Virus record (IMG/VR): IMGVR_UViG_3300023235_000015
Location: 38,343 to 102,342 of that record
DNA from: a virus
Direction: 5' to 3' (one strand)
Length of the DNA: 64,000 bases
Shown: piece after piece, positions 19,101 through 26,542 of the stretch
Layout: every line of letters starts with the position of its first letter
How positions within the stretch are numbered: position 1 is the stretch's first letter
The notes under the pieces: generated by a model
What the model was told of the DNA's origin: nothing
What the model saw: only the letters and a program-made list of their open reading frames with translations
The model's database searches: none
Made by a program: the position numbers and the translations under genes

Positions 19101-19806
19101 GAACTTTAGTAAGAATAAAACTAAGAAGCTTATTGAAGATACTAAAACTTCTGTAAGAAATATTATTGCGCGGGCAGGTTCAAGAGAGCTAAGGCGGATT
19201 CGTACCGAAGATGATTGGAAAGTTGATTCTGAATCAGTCGCTACTTACTTAGAAGATCGCGGCCTTGAATATGTAAAGGCTATAGAAGATACTATAAGGG
19301 ACGAAGTAGCTTCTTACTTAGCTCAACAGATTAGGGACGGCAAGAGCAATACTGAAATTGCTGACGGAGTAAGGGAACACTTCTCAGATAGTTTTCCTGA
19401 TTGGAAGGCTACGCGCCTTGTAAGATCAGAAGTAAGAAATGCTTACAACTTTGCTACATTAGAAGCAGGACAGCAAGCAGGAATAAAAGTAGTACAAGCA
19501 AAAGACGCTCAGTTACCACAAGAAACGGATCAAGACTGTATAGATCGAAATGGCAATTTTTACTCAATACCACAAGCTTTAACAGAAAACCTAAAAGAAC
19601 ATCCTAACGGAACTTTAGAGTGGAAACTAATTCCAGACGTAAGTTCTGTATCAGAGGTTACTGTAGAAGCATCTGAAATTGAAGATGGCGGCATTGGCTA
19701 CTTTGATAATATAACAAACACTATCTATCTAAATGAGGATGCAACTAAAGAGGAAGCTGAACAATTCAGAATTCTTCTAGGAGAAATCCTTAGCAATGAT
19801 TCATAA
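16147..19806 (+). CDS. Portal protein fused to a MuF-like domain, with an intein
   Basis: 1219 aa from ATG 16147, which overlaps the preceding stop. Residues 101-487 are an intein; the mature protein would be about 832 aa. The extein has the portal core (SLWGFPRIGYAYRYWFSYW, EVKELEIAGDLTHFVESFEY, LVPDKAIRGGDDSSDAEHTF). Its C-terminal third is a MuF/head-morphogenesis domain (ATRLVRSEVRNAYNFATLEA, DQDCIDRNGNFYS, HPNGTLEWKLIPDV). The portal forms the dodecameric vertex ring for DNA passage; MuF domains are head-associated. The fusion is known in some actinophages. Confidence 0.88.
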   Translation: MGLFDRKKKDNLAEDGTLDESENKKLGDKIRKSRDYAPSSRIQTDNYKYFQEAQSAMLGAPYDVSKIPIDVLTQMKFDPMIMFAEHFITMPLLRARWHIECVAEGQRVMMRDGTLKNIEFIEPGDEVLSSNGEIVDYDTVIDKWNSGKKDILKITLENGRTMRVSGDHKIWVWDEWIEARDLTVGDPIATPRTALYDETSSANLDDAFLLALWLAEGSKHKPTYEVSNLLEENRARAREIAEKRGWDFTFRDRYKFAITNESKRNDNTPVNFLRKHEVFDLKTKDIFVPNFIKSASKEVIAEFLGEYISCDGCVTQDSVRVISTSITMAKDIQFLFNKLGINSSIQTKEILNENHNTQYVVNSGGKENISKIKSQIYIYGKQNKLLAISDVSKETDKSIPAQYYDEKEFALPAYRAEGFNPRKNNWGSRRTALGVAIVDKNTTLRNKVESLNYSAIKSIESDGADECYDITTLKHHAFFLEGGLTHNCEDAQVAAFVDAALRKVYASYLLERSQSHIYGFKPIVKRFQLENPDWKYLNPSVSDTTIPVWDSKNVEAKIFKHFVGLPSDPEICQPRFNAKGEFNGIEYTPQVAGVSSFPFQKSNSSNEEGYRKIPAHLSLWATNQRHTVDGSLWGFPRIGYAYRYWFSYWLRWAMYDRYFERKSDPPYVVYYPTDPGEGTEDEDGASMKAHALRIGDAAKSGGTIALPGDFVTDYEGRVTGNREWEVKELEIAGDLTHFVESFEYLDKMKVTSLLVPDKAIRGGDDSSDAEHTFNIFKQSEASEMEQIDDEINRFIIPDLIAANFPDRNVTARKVTTGFDDADLDTMMEIIRVVGQTDQNALKAVDFDSMLDTIGIPSISHDEIVRREQAVKDEIESFKPDPIVPIPGEQAGVDEEGFYIQPREKIILSEDSSFISKLPPTRHYNDEEVLQSAREIRAKWNVAYKDIYDDVATFLSSVELSEELKGIDLADDDQASKLAFKIISKWNFSKNKTKKLIEDTKTSVRNIIARAGSRELRRIRTEDDWKVDSESVATYLEDRGLEYVKAIEDTIRDEVASYLAQQIRDGKSNTEIADGVREHFSDSFPDWKATRLVRSEVRNAYNFATLEAGQQAGIKVVQAKDAQLPQETDQDCIDRNGNFYSIPQALTENLKEHPNGTLEWKLIPDVSSVSEVTVEASEIEDGGIGYFDNITNTIYLNEDATKEEAEQFRILLGEILSNDS
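16447..17607 (+). other. Intein with LAGLIDADG-type endonuclease (in the portal gene)
   Basis: 387 aa, C101 to N487. Starts CVAEGQRVMMRDGTLKNIEF; block B is VSGDHKIWVW; endonuclease helices are LLALWLAEGSK and FLGEYISCDGC; it ends HHAFFLEGGLTHN followed by Cys (+1). All splicing residues are canonical. The insertion lies between HIE and CEDAQVAAF, in a conserved portal region, as expected for homing. Confidence 0.92.
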
Positions 19807-19824
19807 TGGAAACAAAACCTAAAC

Positions 19825-19986
19825 ATGCAGTTCAAACCCACAAGGGACGGAGCCTTATTTATAATAGGGCTATTAGGGATAATAAACGAAGCAGTATTAC
19901 AGCAAGTACCCGATCCACAACTTCTAGTCCTGTTCGCAGCGATGGTTGGACTACCAGCGTTTCTGGCAAAGGATCGTCAAGATTAA
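19825..19986 (+). CDS. Small two-helix membrane protein
   Basis: 53 aa: MQFKPTRDGALFIIGLLGII followed by LLVLFAAMVGLPAFLAKDRQD. Two hydrophobic segments around a short loop, like the small head-region membrane proteins of many actinophages. A longer open frame that starts at 19806 in another phase gives a low-complexity product and is probably not the real gene. Confidence 0.7.
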   Translation: MQFKPTRDGALFIIGLLGIINEAVLQQVPDPQLLVLFAAMVGLPAFLAKDRQD

Positions 19987-19994
19987 TTACTGCT

Positions 19995-20090
19995 ATGATA
20001 ATCAAAAATTATTTAGAACAAAACTACAAATGGACTACACCTTATATAACGCTTGTTGCGACGATAATAATTACAATAGGAATTTTTTAA
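19995..20090 (+). CDS. Small single-helix membrane protein
   Basis: 31 aa, MIIKNYLEQNYKWTTPYITL then VATIIITIGIF. One transmembrane segment at the C-terminus. Ends one base before the next gene. Function unknown. Confidence 0.55.
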   Translation: MIIKNYLEQNYKWTTPYITLVATIIITIGIF

Positions 20091-20091
20091 A

Positions 20092-20409
20092 ATGAATAAA
20101 CTTATACACAAAAATAATTTTTGGCCCATAGTTTCTTATGTATTTTTAGTCGCTGTACTTTTGTTTGCTTTGAATGTTGCTAGAAATGACACAACAAACC
20201 TTTTATTAGAAAATCAATTAAGCTCATGCGAAAGAGGAAATGTAATTAGAGAAGTATTATTTGCTACCATTGTACAGGCCGCAGAGTCTAACCCTACAGA
20301 AGCATACGCTGAACAAGTAAGGATTATGCAATCAACTTTGCACACTAATCAAGAAACAGGAGTGGTAGATTGTCGTAAAACAATAAAGGGGTTTGATTCA
20401 AGTGAATAA
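20092..20409 (+). CDS. Membrane-anchored protein, paralog 1 of 3
   Basis: 105 aa. One N-terminal membrane segment (IVSYVFLVAVLLFALNVARN), then a soluble part with two conserved Cys (SSCERGNVIR and VVDCRKTI). The same plan occurs in the next two genes, so this is a tandem paralog array. The Cys pair may form a disulfide outside the membrane. A lysis or superinfection role is only a guess. Confidence 0.7.
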   Translation: MNKLIHKNNFWPIVSYVFLVAVLLFALNVARNDTTNLLLENQLSSCERGNVIREVLFATIVQAAESNPTEAYAEQVRIMQSTLHTNQETGVVDCRKTIKGFDSSE

Positions 20410-20724
20410 AACTATAAAAGATATTTATAATAAAGCTATTAAAAATCATTATTTATTAGTTTATATTTTTTCATAGTAATAGTTTTGCTTTCTTTGAACT
20501 ATGTACAAACTCAAAACATTACTCAGATTCAGGCACAAACAGATGAAAATGTAGCTGCTCTTTATCAAAGTCAAATAGCTGAATGTCAAAGAGGCAACGA
20601 TGTTTTGAGAGCGACTTTAACGCAACTAGATTTAAATATAAAAGACAGTAATTTTATAGTTCATTGTAGAAAAACTGTAATAAAACCTAAGAGCTTACAA
20701 GATTTAATAAATGATGCCAAATAA
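20402..20724 (+). pseudogene. Membrane-anchored protein, paralog 2 of 3, apparently frameshifted
   Basis: A GTG start at 20402 opens MNKTIKDIYNKAIKNHYLLV then YIFS, and stops at TAG 20474. The sequence continues in another frame as FFIVIVLLSLNYVQTQ, IAECQRGN and FIVHCRKTV, matching its two neighbours. One more T in the T6 run at 20466-20471 would restore one frame. It could be a real mutation, programmed slippage or a homopolymer base-call error. Confidence 0.6.
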
Positions 20725-21052
20725 AATAAGTAGTTATTTAAAAGCTTCATCAACACGACTACATACTATTGTTTATATATTTTTTGTTATTGTAGTTCTC
20801 TTTACTTTGCATACAGTTCAGAGCAATACTATTAAAAAAATAGAAAGAGCCGACTCTCAGGTTGCTAGCGCAATTTATAAAGGTCAAATAAATGAATGTA
20901 ATAGGGCAAATGCTATTCTTATAAGTAGCATAAAACAACAAAAAGAATTTGGCATTACATTAAATTACGATAGTTTTATTGTAAATTGTAATAAAGTTAT
21001 TGATAAACCCACAACAGTAGAAGATATTAACAAAGGAAGATATATACCATGA
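20711..21052 (+). CDS. Membrane-anchored protein, paralog 3 of 3
   Basis: 113 aa from 20711 or 20714. One membrane segment (TIVYIFFVIVVLFTLHTVQ) and the same conserved pair INECNRAN and FIVNCNKVI as its neighbours. It overlaps the preceding gene and the next start. Function unknown. Confidence 0.7.
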   Translation: MMPNKISSYLKASSTRLHTIVYIFFVIVVLFTLHTVQSNTIKKIERADSQVASAIYKGQINECNRANAILISSIKQQKEFGITLNYDSFIVNCNKVIDKPTTVEDINKGRYIP

Positions 21053-21867
21053 ATAAAGTTTTTTCTCTAAACAGAAAAGACCTCAATACTTTAAATTTAG
21101 CTAACGTCAAAATTGATGTAGAATCTGGTAACCCTTACCGTAATGCTGGTACAGGTAAGTTTGGGTTTGAGTTACCCGGCGTTTCTATTCTTATGGGAAA
21201 AAGTTTTTTAAAGGGAATGAACACAGAAGCTAAGAATGCTTTAGCTAATAGAGTAAAGATAACTAACGCTAGACAAATGGGTATTAGGCAGGACGAATCA
21301 ACTGGAGAGCTTATAGTCGTCCTAGCCAACGATGGGCGAATCATAGACTCCTTCACCTTGCCCCCTCCCGACCCCGTAGAGGGCAATTCACCAGATACAG
21401 GACCAGAGACACAGGGAGAGCGTGGAAAGCCTTACGAGGCCGCATTTGACCAGTCCGATGAGATACTTAGGGACGCAATTTTAGATGCGGCACGAAACTT
21501 AAATCTTGGGGAAGAACAAGTAATAGCCGCAGTAGAAGCTCGTATTGGCCGTGAGCTAACTGACGCTGAGAAATTTCAGCTAGGAGAAGAAATTACGCGC
21601 CAACGTATTGAAGATTTGGTTCAATACCTGTACTCTAACAGTACGGACGAAAATACTGATGGCATAGTACGCATTAGAACGCCTAGAGGTTACCTTAGAC
21701 GAACGTTCGCAGGACTTGACAAGGTACAGGCTGAAAAGGTTCTAAACCGCCTAAAGGCTATGGGCCTAGACGATGAGACTATTGACAATAAAATAATTTC
21801 AGGTATGTCTAAGAAGCTAAAAAAAGAATTAGGCTATGTAAAGGAAGAACAAAAAAATGAAGGATGA
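21049..21867 (+). CDS. Hypothetical protein
   Basis: 272 aa. A beta-rich N-terminus (ESGNPYRNAGTGKFGFELPG), a Pro/Gly-rich linker (PPPDPVEGNSPDTGPETQGE) and a helical C-terminus. The linker DNA at about 21.33-21.48 kb is GC-rich compared with its flanks. Lies downstream of the portal-MuF gene, so possibly head-associated. Not recognised. Confidence 0.7.
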   Translation: MNKVFSLNRKDLNTLNLANVKIDVESGNPYRNAGTGKFGFELPGVSILMGKSFLKGMNTEAKNALANRVKITNARQMGIRQDESTGELIVVLANDGRIIDSFTLPPPDPVEGNSPDTGPETQGERGKPYEAAFDQSDEILRDAILDAARNLNLGEEQVIAAVEARIGRELTDAEKFQLGEEITRQRIEDLVQYLYSNSTDENTDGIVRIRTPRGYLRRTFAGLDKVQAEKVLNRLKAMGLDDETIDNKIISGMSKKLKKELGYVKEEQKNEG

Positions 21868-22286
21868 TATTAGTGGAAGCTAAGTTAACTCCACAACAAG
21901 AGGGAGTAGAGTTTGAAAAAAGATTTGCTGCTAAATTTAAAGGCGCATTAGTCCCTAGAAGTGGCGCGGGAATTTATCACAAACTTGATGTTAGGGACAG
22001 CAAATTTCTTTGGAGCTTAAAGTATACATCTAAGAAATCGTTTAGCATTACACAAAAAATTTGGGATGAAGTACACGATGAGGTTTATGGGCCGGGAGGA
22101 TTAGGGCTTGACTTCATGCCGGGATTAGCCATTGAGCTAGAGGGGGAGACATACGCCTTTCTAAAGATGGATGATCTTGTAGACCTACTAGAGAGTGACG
22201 TAAAGGTATTCAAAGCAGATAAGAAAACTGAGAAACGCGCTCTAGCGGCAGTTCCTAGATTACTTAGAACTCAACAAGAAGATTAG
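21864..22286 (+). CDS. Probable PD-(D/E)XK nuclease
   Basis: 140 aa. VPRSGAGIYHKLDVRDSKFL followed by WSLKYTSKKSFSI has the SGA..K.DV...K.T.KSF layout of small phage resolvase-like nucleases, with D and a later K as candidate active-site residues. It overlaps the previous gene (ATGA) and is the last plus-strand gene before the terminator. The nuclease call is inferred from motif spacing. Confidence 0.5.
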   Translation: MILVEAKLTPQQEGVEFEKRFAAKFKGALVPRSGAGIYHKLDVRDSKFLWSLKYTSKKSFSITQKIWDEVHDEVYGPGGLGLDFMPGLAIELEGETYAFLKMDDLVDLLESDVKVFKADKKTEKRALAAVPRLLRTQQED

Positions 22287-22298
22287 AAACACAAACTT

Positions 22299-22418
22299 GA
22301 GCGACCTAATCTATTCCGCCCGACAAGGGATTAGATAACGCTCTTGCATCAACTGCTTATAACATAATAATAGACTAGGATTCCTTCTCCTGACTATTAG
22401 CAAAGCAGACAGATGCAA
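22299..22418 (+). ncRNA. Structured RNA: two hairpins ahead of a terminator
   Basis: Hairpin 1 (22299-22343): GAGCG/CGCTC plus CTAATC/GATTAG. Hairpin 2 (22344-22418): four stacked helices, TTGCATC/GATGCAA, CTGCTT/AAGCAG, TAATAG/CTATTA and AGGA/TCCT, about 23 bp closing the loop TTCCTTC. The terminator follows after 5 nt. On the plus strand the apical TTCCTTCTCC is complementary to purine-rich ribosome-binding sites. It may be a small RNA or a protective 3' UTR structure. Confidence 0.55.
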
Positions 22419-22423
22419 TAAAA

Positions 22424-22460
22424 AAGCCCCGGTTCACTATGCCTAAAGTGACCGGGGCTT
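22424..22460. terminator. Bidirectional rho-independent terminator
   Basis: A 14-15 bp inverted repeat, AAGCCCCGGTTCACT and AGTGACCGGGGCTT, closing a 7-8 nt loop and flanked by T runs on either strand. It separates the plus-strand block from the convergent minus-strand block. Confidence 0.95.
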
Positions 22461-22479
22461 TTCCTTTCTATGTCAAATA

Positions 22480-22950
22480 TTACTTTACTTTCTGCTGCTT
22501 TTTTAGGTAAGCGATACCTTCATCAAATGCTCTGAGAGTTTCCTTGTGAGCTTTGTTACGTGATCCTTGATCATTGATTTCCTGAATATTATCTAATTCA
22601 AAAGGCCATTCAAATTGTTCCTCGCCCCAATAATCATCATCATCTGGCGGCGCGTTTTCATATGCGTCGTCATTGATATGCCCTAGAGAACGATTTAGGG
22701 AGTTAATAGCAATTGATCCATCAATGATGGTATCCGCCGCCAGATAAATAGCTCCTTCCGCACACACTCTACATACCTTATCTTCTAGTGAACACGCAAA
22801 CCGTTCTTCAATCACTTTTAGCTCATTATAATCACTTGGATTATCAGAGTAGTCTAGTCCTTCTGTAATGCTCTTTTCCTTTACTGTACCACCATCAAAC
22901 CAACTACCCTGTACCCAATACTGCTTGTCAGAGATAATGTCACGCGCCAC
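22480..22950 (-). CDS. Hypothetical protein, last gene of the minus-strand block
   Basis: 156 aa from GTG 22950 (MARDIISDKQYWVQGSW). Contains CRVCAEGAIYLAA and an acidic stretch PPDDDDYWGEEQF. The same frame stays open upstream to about 23061 without an ATG. An ATG at 23066 with a good RBS (AAGAAAGGTATT) starts the neighbouring frame, so the gene may originally begin at 23066 and carry a one-base deletion near 23030. Function unknown. Confidence 0.65.
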   Translation of the reverse strand: MARDIISDKQYWVQGSWFDGGTVKEKSITEGLDYSDNPSDYNELKVIEERFACSLEDKVCRVCAEGAIYLAADTIIDGSIAINSLNRSLGHINDDAYENAPPDDDDYWGEEQFEWPFELDNIQEINDQGSRNKAHKETLRAFDEGIAYLKKQQKVK

Positions 22951-23112
22951 TTCAAGTGTAGCTAGAACCCGAGTCTGTTCTTTACGCTTACCCTTAATAA
23001 ATGAACGTCCCTTAGAGACTAGACCAGCTAGCTTCTTGCTGCTTGTGCTTTTGTCTGCTTAATCATAATACCTTTCTTAGTTATCGTATCTGTCTATTAG
23101 TTCTAACAATTT

Positions 23113-23202
23113 TTATGACGGCCAAAACAATCCTGAAATAAATCCTGAAATAAACACAATCAGGAACAGCGTAAAATAATAAGTATCTACTTTATTAAGC
23201 AT
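23113..23202 (-). CDS. Small membrane protein
   Basis: 29 aa, MLNKVDTYYFTLFLIVFISG then FISGLFWPS; one transmembrane segment. A strong RBS (GGAGGTAATTA) and TAATG overlap with the upstream gene support it. Confidence 0.65.
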   Translation of the reverse strand: MLNKVDTYYFTLFLIVFISGFISGLFWPS

Positions 23203-23465
23203 TAATTACCTCCATTTTTTTGTGTTGGATAAATAATAAAATCGTGGCCCATATTATCCCAACCAATAGTCATATCAGTCGCTCTAATACCAACTTGAAT
23301 ATCCTCTACCACAATAGACGGCCCGCTGTAAAACCATCTACCATTGTAATGAATAGGCTCGTATCCATTAGACTTTACATCACTAATAAATCGCTTGTAG
23401 TTTTCATCTTCATAGTCGTCAACATTTACAATTTTATCGCCATCTTCATTTAACTCATCAGTCAT
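23202..23465 (-). CDS. Hypothetical protein
   Basis: 87 aa, acidic N-terminus (MTDELNEDGDKIVNVDDYED) and a beta-rich C-terminus. Coupled on both sides by overlaps. Not recognised. Confidence 0.65.
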   Translation of the reverse strand: MTDELNEDGDKIVNVDDYEDENYKRFISDVKSNGYEPIHYNGRWFYSGPSIVVEDIQVGIRATDMTIGWDNMGHDFIIYPTQKNGGN

Positions 23466-23847
23466 TATATTCCTTTAGAAAGTTGCCCTCAATCATATCA
23501 GCAATATCATTAAAGCTTGCTTGCTGTCCATCATTCCAATTAGAAGCAGAATGAGCTTCCTCGCCATTTTCGCTTACTAGCATGGGATCATGTTGATTAG
23601 CTTTTAGCCCTAGCCAATCAACAACTACACTAGGCAAAGCTGTAGAATAAAAATCCTCCTCTGTACCAAATCTGTCAGATGTTTCCCATCTATAATCGTC
23701 TGTTAGGTCGCCTGACTTTAGAGCAATATCACAAGCAACTCCTAGACAACAGTATTTTTCATTAATTCTAAGAGCGCCGTCAATCTGCTCATAGTCACCA
23801 GACCTTAGAGCTTTTACCCATTCTTGAATGTTGTTTTTGTTAACCAT
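23458..23847 (-). CDS. Hypothetical protein
   Basis: 129 aa from ATG 23847, chosen because AAGGAGAATA lies directly upstream. Contains KYCCLGVACDIA and a WNDGQQASFNDIADMIE helix, features of a small protein family common in large phages (RI.e.YCCLGvac.ia). Function unknown. Confidence 0.7.
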   Translation of the reverse strand: MVNKNNIQEWVKALRSGDYEQIDGALRINEKYCCLGVACDIALKSGDLTDDYRWETSDRFGTEEDFYSTALPSVVVDWLGLKANQHDPMLVSENGEEAHSASNWNDGQQASFNDIADMIEGNFLKEYND

Positions 23848-24136
23848 TATTCTCCTTATCCAACCAGCTAGCGTTTGTAATATTTTCATTATCACTAATA
23901 AAGAATTGTAGGGTTCCCTTAACTGAAGCGGCGGGCGCAATACCTAGAGTAATTTCAGGCCCATAGTTTATTCTAATTTCTCTAAGAGAAGTAAGTATAA
24001 TACTTGTTGGCCTACAGTTATCAATCAGTTCTCTAGCAATATCAGCAGTTAATCTTTTTTCATCAGTATCTAATTCGTAAGTTACTTCTGAATGTTGTTT
24101 TGGTTTAGACTTTACGTACGTTGTTTCAAAAGGCAT
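23840..24136 (-). CDS. Hypothetical protein
   Basis: 98 aa from ATG 24136 (MPFETTYVKSKPKQHSEVTY); 24151 is an alternative. Mixed alpha/beta composition, C-terminus FFISDNENITNASWLDKENN. Overlaps the next gene by 8 nt. Confidence 0.6.
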   Translation of the reverse strand: MPFETTYVKSKPKQHSEVTYELDTDEKRLTADIARELIDNCRPTSIILTSLREIRINYGPEITLGIAPAASVKGTLQFFISDNENITNASWLDKENNG

Positions 24137-24164
24137 TATTTTTTCTTTCATTTTTTTTATAAAT

Positions 24165-24368
24165 TTAGTTTGAATTAGAATCACGTTGCTTCATACCCAA
24201 GCCACCAGCAGTACCTAATTCAACTTTAGAATATATTTTCATACCCGAGTAGTAACGAACAGACTTCTTGTTACACTTAGGGCAAGTTACCTCACTAGGT
24301 ATCTTATCATGACTGCAAGCAATTTCCGTTATGTGATTATTGATACATAAAAAATCATAACGCGGCAT
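24165..24368 (-). CDS. FmdB-like zinc-ribbon protein
   Basis: 67 aa. MPRYDFLCINNHITEIACSH and TCPKCNKKSVRYYSG match the short FmdB-type zinc ribbon, with Cys/His ligands in the first half, although the first CxxC is reduced to a single Cys. Role in phages unknown. Confidence 0.65.
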   Translation of the reverse strand: MPRYDFLCINNHITEIACSHDKIPSEVTCPKCNKKSVRYYSGMKIYSKVELGTAGGLGMKQRDSNSN

Positions 24369-24732
24369 ACAGATTCACAAATTCCTCATAGGTATGTTCC
24401 GCGCCATCTGGTGTTTCTACTCTCTGCTTATCGCCAGAGTAACCAGCGTACAGTTCAATGTCAGTAGCGGTACTGCTATCCTGATAGTTCCTAGAAATAC
24501 CAATACCAGTCTCACCCTCAATATCGCCCTTTACGAACTCGCTGATGATGATTCTGATTAGATAAGACGGATCACTCCATCTACTCTTACCGCGCTTTAG
24601 AGCGTTGGCTAGAGTATTTTCAATATTGTATCCACCCCAATGAGTGTATAGGTGGATTGGCTTATCAAAATAACTAAGCTCTCCATTTTCATAATACTCT
24701 TCAAAAATAAGTACCTGTGCTCTGTCTCCCAT
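24355..24732 (-). CDS. Conserved phage hypothetical protein
   Basis: 125 aa from ATG 24732, starting MGDRAQVLIFEEYYENGELS and containing IHLYTHWGGYNIENTLANAL. I recognise this motif from hypothetical proteins of many phages; function unknown. Start overlaps the upstream stop (TGATGG). Confidence 0.7.
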   Translation of the reverse strand: MGDRAQVLIFEEYYENGELSYFDKPIHLYTHWGGYNIENTLANALKRGKSRWSDPSYLIRIIISEFVKGDIEGETGIGISRNYQDSSTATDIELYAGYSGDKQRVETPDGAEHTYEEFVNLYAAL

Positions 24733-25007
24733 CACTGCTCCTTATCTACGTATACTGTTTCTATTTGAATATGGGTATCTACATCTTCATCTAGCACCCT
24801 GTACGGGCCGAAGATTTTAATTACTTCTTCTGCTTTTGTATTCCAATTAGTATCAATGTAGCCAACCATTAAAGTACGAGGTTTATCGCCACTATACGTT
24901 TTTACAGCTTCCTGTGGTGAGTCAGCTTCAATATGTTCACCATCCCAATGATTAAAAAGTTTTTCTCCAAAATCTTCCTGAAGGGAAAATAGCATATACT
25001 TACTCAT
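24732..25007 (-). CDS. Hypothetical protein, EADSPxEA type
   Basis: 91 aa. Contains HIEADSPQEAVKTY and IFGPYRVLDED. The EADSP..A and GPY segments recur in the protein at 27254, so the two are probably paralogs. Function unknown. Confidence 0.65.
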   Translation of the reverse strand: MSKYMLFSLQEDFGEKLFNHWDGEHIEADSPQEAVKTYSGDKPRTLMVGYIDTNWNTKAEEVIKIFGPYRVLDEDVDTHIQIETVYVDKEQ

Positions 25008-25018
25008 AAACTTCCTTT

Positions 25019-25420
25019 CTAACTATAACTTGATGATATAAGCCAAGTGGGATTTTCCCACTTAACAATTTCTTTTTCTTTAGCCCATCTATTACAAATT
25101 TGTATTTCTTGTGGTGTAGGGCCAAGAATACTATTTGTAAAACTAGAAGTACCTTTTTCTAGTTTTTCTGCTACCTGATAATTACTCCAATAATAACCTT
25201 TTACAGCTAGTCCATAGTAAAACCATCCATCCCCACCCTGAGAAACTAGCTGAAACGGACAATCTTGTTCTAATTCTAAATTATAAGCATAATCGCTAAA
25301 GCTGCCATATTTTTCTTCCATAGCTTCAAATTCTTCATATGGTTTTTCTCCAAACCAACTATCCCACCAGTCATCGCCAGCTATTCCATAAAATAAAATA
25401 CCACTAGCACTACTACCCAT
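25019..25420 (-). CDS. Hypothetical protein
   Basis: 133 aa from ATG 25420 (MGSSASGILFYGIAGDDWWD). Aromatic-rich, with GDGWFYYGLAVKGYYWSNYQ near the middle. Similar 'GILFYG' proteins occur in actinophages; function unknown. Overlaps the RNA ligase end by 8 nt. Confidence 0.7.
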   Translation of the reverse strand: MGSSASGILFYGIAGDDWWDSWFGEKPYEEFEAMEEKYGSFSDYAYNLELEQDCPFQLVSQGGDGWFYYGLAVKGYYWSNYQVAEKLEKGTSSFTNSILGPTPQEIQICNRWAKEKEIVKWENPTWLISSSYS

Positions 25421-26177
25421 TATATTCAACTCCAAACCATTCTGAAATATCGTTTTGAAAATTCTCGCTAATGTATCGCACATCGTCTAAGATAATCTTT
25501 GTCATTACTCTATTGCCACGATGATCATATAGAGGGTAGGCTGTACGTAGAACGTAGCCCTCAATCTCTTTATTGCCAACGTGGTCATGTAGTATAGCAG
25601 GTTCTCCCTCGTCTGCTAGGTCAATGGCAAGTAGCATATCTGAGATTACGTTAGGGATCGTTTGAGTACCCTCTAGGCTGTTGACAATGGGTATACCAAG
25701 ATCGCTTAGGATCGCTCTAGTATCGTCTGCTGATACGTAATGGCCTTCAACACGAACATCAAAGCCAACAAACTCATTTTTGCCCTCATTAGACTCAGGG
25801 AAATATTCGCCGCCATTTTGAATCTTGTGACCATAACCTTCACCATAAATAGTGATAGGAGTATCACCAAACTTTTGTTCAATGATTTGTTCAAATTCAG
25901 GTGTGCCATAGTTTTCTTCAAGAAAGACACGTAGCTTACCCTGTAGATTAGATGTATCTAAAGTATTCTTAGAACCAAATGTAACACGGTTCCCATCCCA
26001 AATAATGCGAGTGTTAGTTCCATCAATTTTTTCTTGAACAATCCACTGAGCATTTAGTAGAAACTCAATTGCCTCATTGCCAAATAAGTAAGGCGCAATA
26101 CCATGAGTTTCAGGCGAACGCTTAAATAAGTTTTGAATCTTATTATATTTTGGTGCTGCGATTTCAACATCAGTCAT
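25413..26177 (-). CDS. RNA ligase (Rnl2-like)
   Basis: 254 aa from ATG 26177. Motif I EKIDGTNTR near residue 49 carries the lysine that is adenylated; ITIYGEGYGHKIQ resembles motif III and EGYVLRTAYP motif IV. It would seal nicked RNA, for example tRNAs cut by host anticodon nucleases. It lies in an operon of small unknown genes. Start overlaps the upstream stop. Confidence 0.82.
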   Translation of the reverse strand: MTDVEIAAPKYNKIQNLFKRSPETHGIAPYLFGNEAIEFLLNAQWIVQEKIDGTNTRIIWDGNRVTFGSKNTLDTSNLQGKLRVFLEENYGTPEFEQIIEQKFGDTPITIYGEGYGHKIQNGGEYFPESNEGKNEFVGFDVRVEGHYVSADDTRAILSDLGIPIVNSLEGTQTIPNVISDMLLAIDLADEGEPAILHDHVGNKEIEGYVLRTAYPLYDHRGNRVMTKIILDDVRYISENFQNDISEWFGVEYNG

Positions 26178-26532
26178 ATGGAGTTTCCTCGCCGTCAATA
26201 AATTCAATCGTCATAGACTTGACGCGCCTACCCCAACTATTAGTTTCAGATTCTTCAGCATACTCAACGTATACAGGATAAGAACCATCACCATAACCCG
26301 TAGCACAAACTACAGCGGCTCCATAATCGCCTAGTACGCCTGCGTTATCCTTACTCATAGACGCATTACAAGCGCCCTCATAATTAAGGGGATATGGACC
26401 TTCTCTATTCTCCCCAATATCAAGCCCATTGCTCCTATCATCAGTAAAACTATCATCAGTAACATAACACGGATCAGAAAGCATCATCTGGCCGCTATCT
26501 ACACCAATATGTCCAATTAGTTTTCTACTCAT
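26170..26532 (-). CDS. DUF4241-like hypothetical protein
   Basis: 120 aa. VDSGQMMLSDPCYV and ATGYGDGSYPVYVEY match a family in which the DPCY and GDGxYPVY segments are conserved. Function not known. Preceded by the AGGAATT RBS. Confidence 0.65.
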   Translation of the reverse strand: MSRKLIGHIGVDSGQMMLSDPCYVTDDSFTDDRSNGLDIGENREGPYPLNYEGACNASMSKDNAGVLGDYGAAVVCATGYGDGSYPVYVEYAEESETNSWGRRVKSMTIEFIDGEETPYD

Positions 26533-26542
26533 AATTCCTTTC

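Noticed and set aside
19806-20090. 94-codon open frame directly after the portal gene
   Set aside because: Low-complexity Ser/Thr/Arg product; the same DNA in another frame (19825-19986) encodes a clean two-helix membrane protein and the end is better explained by a separate small gene at 19995.
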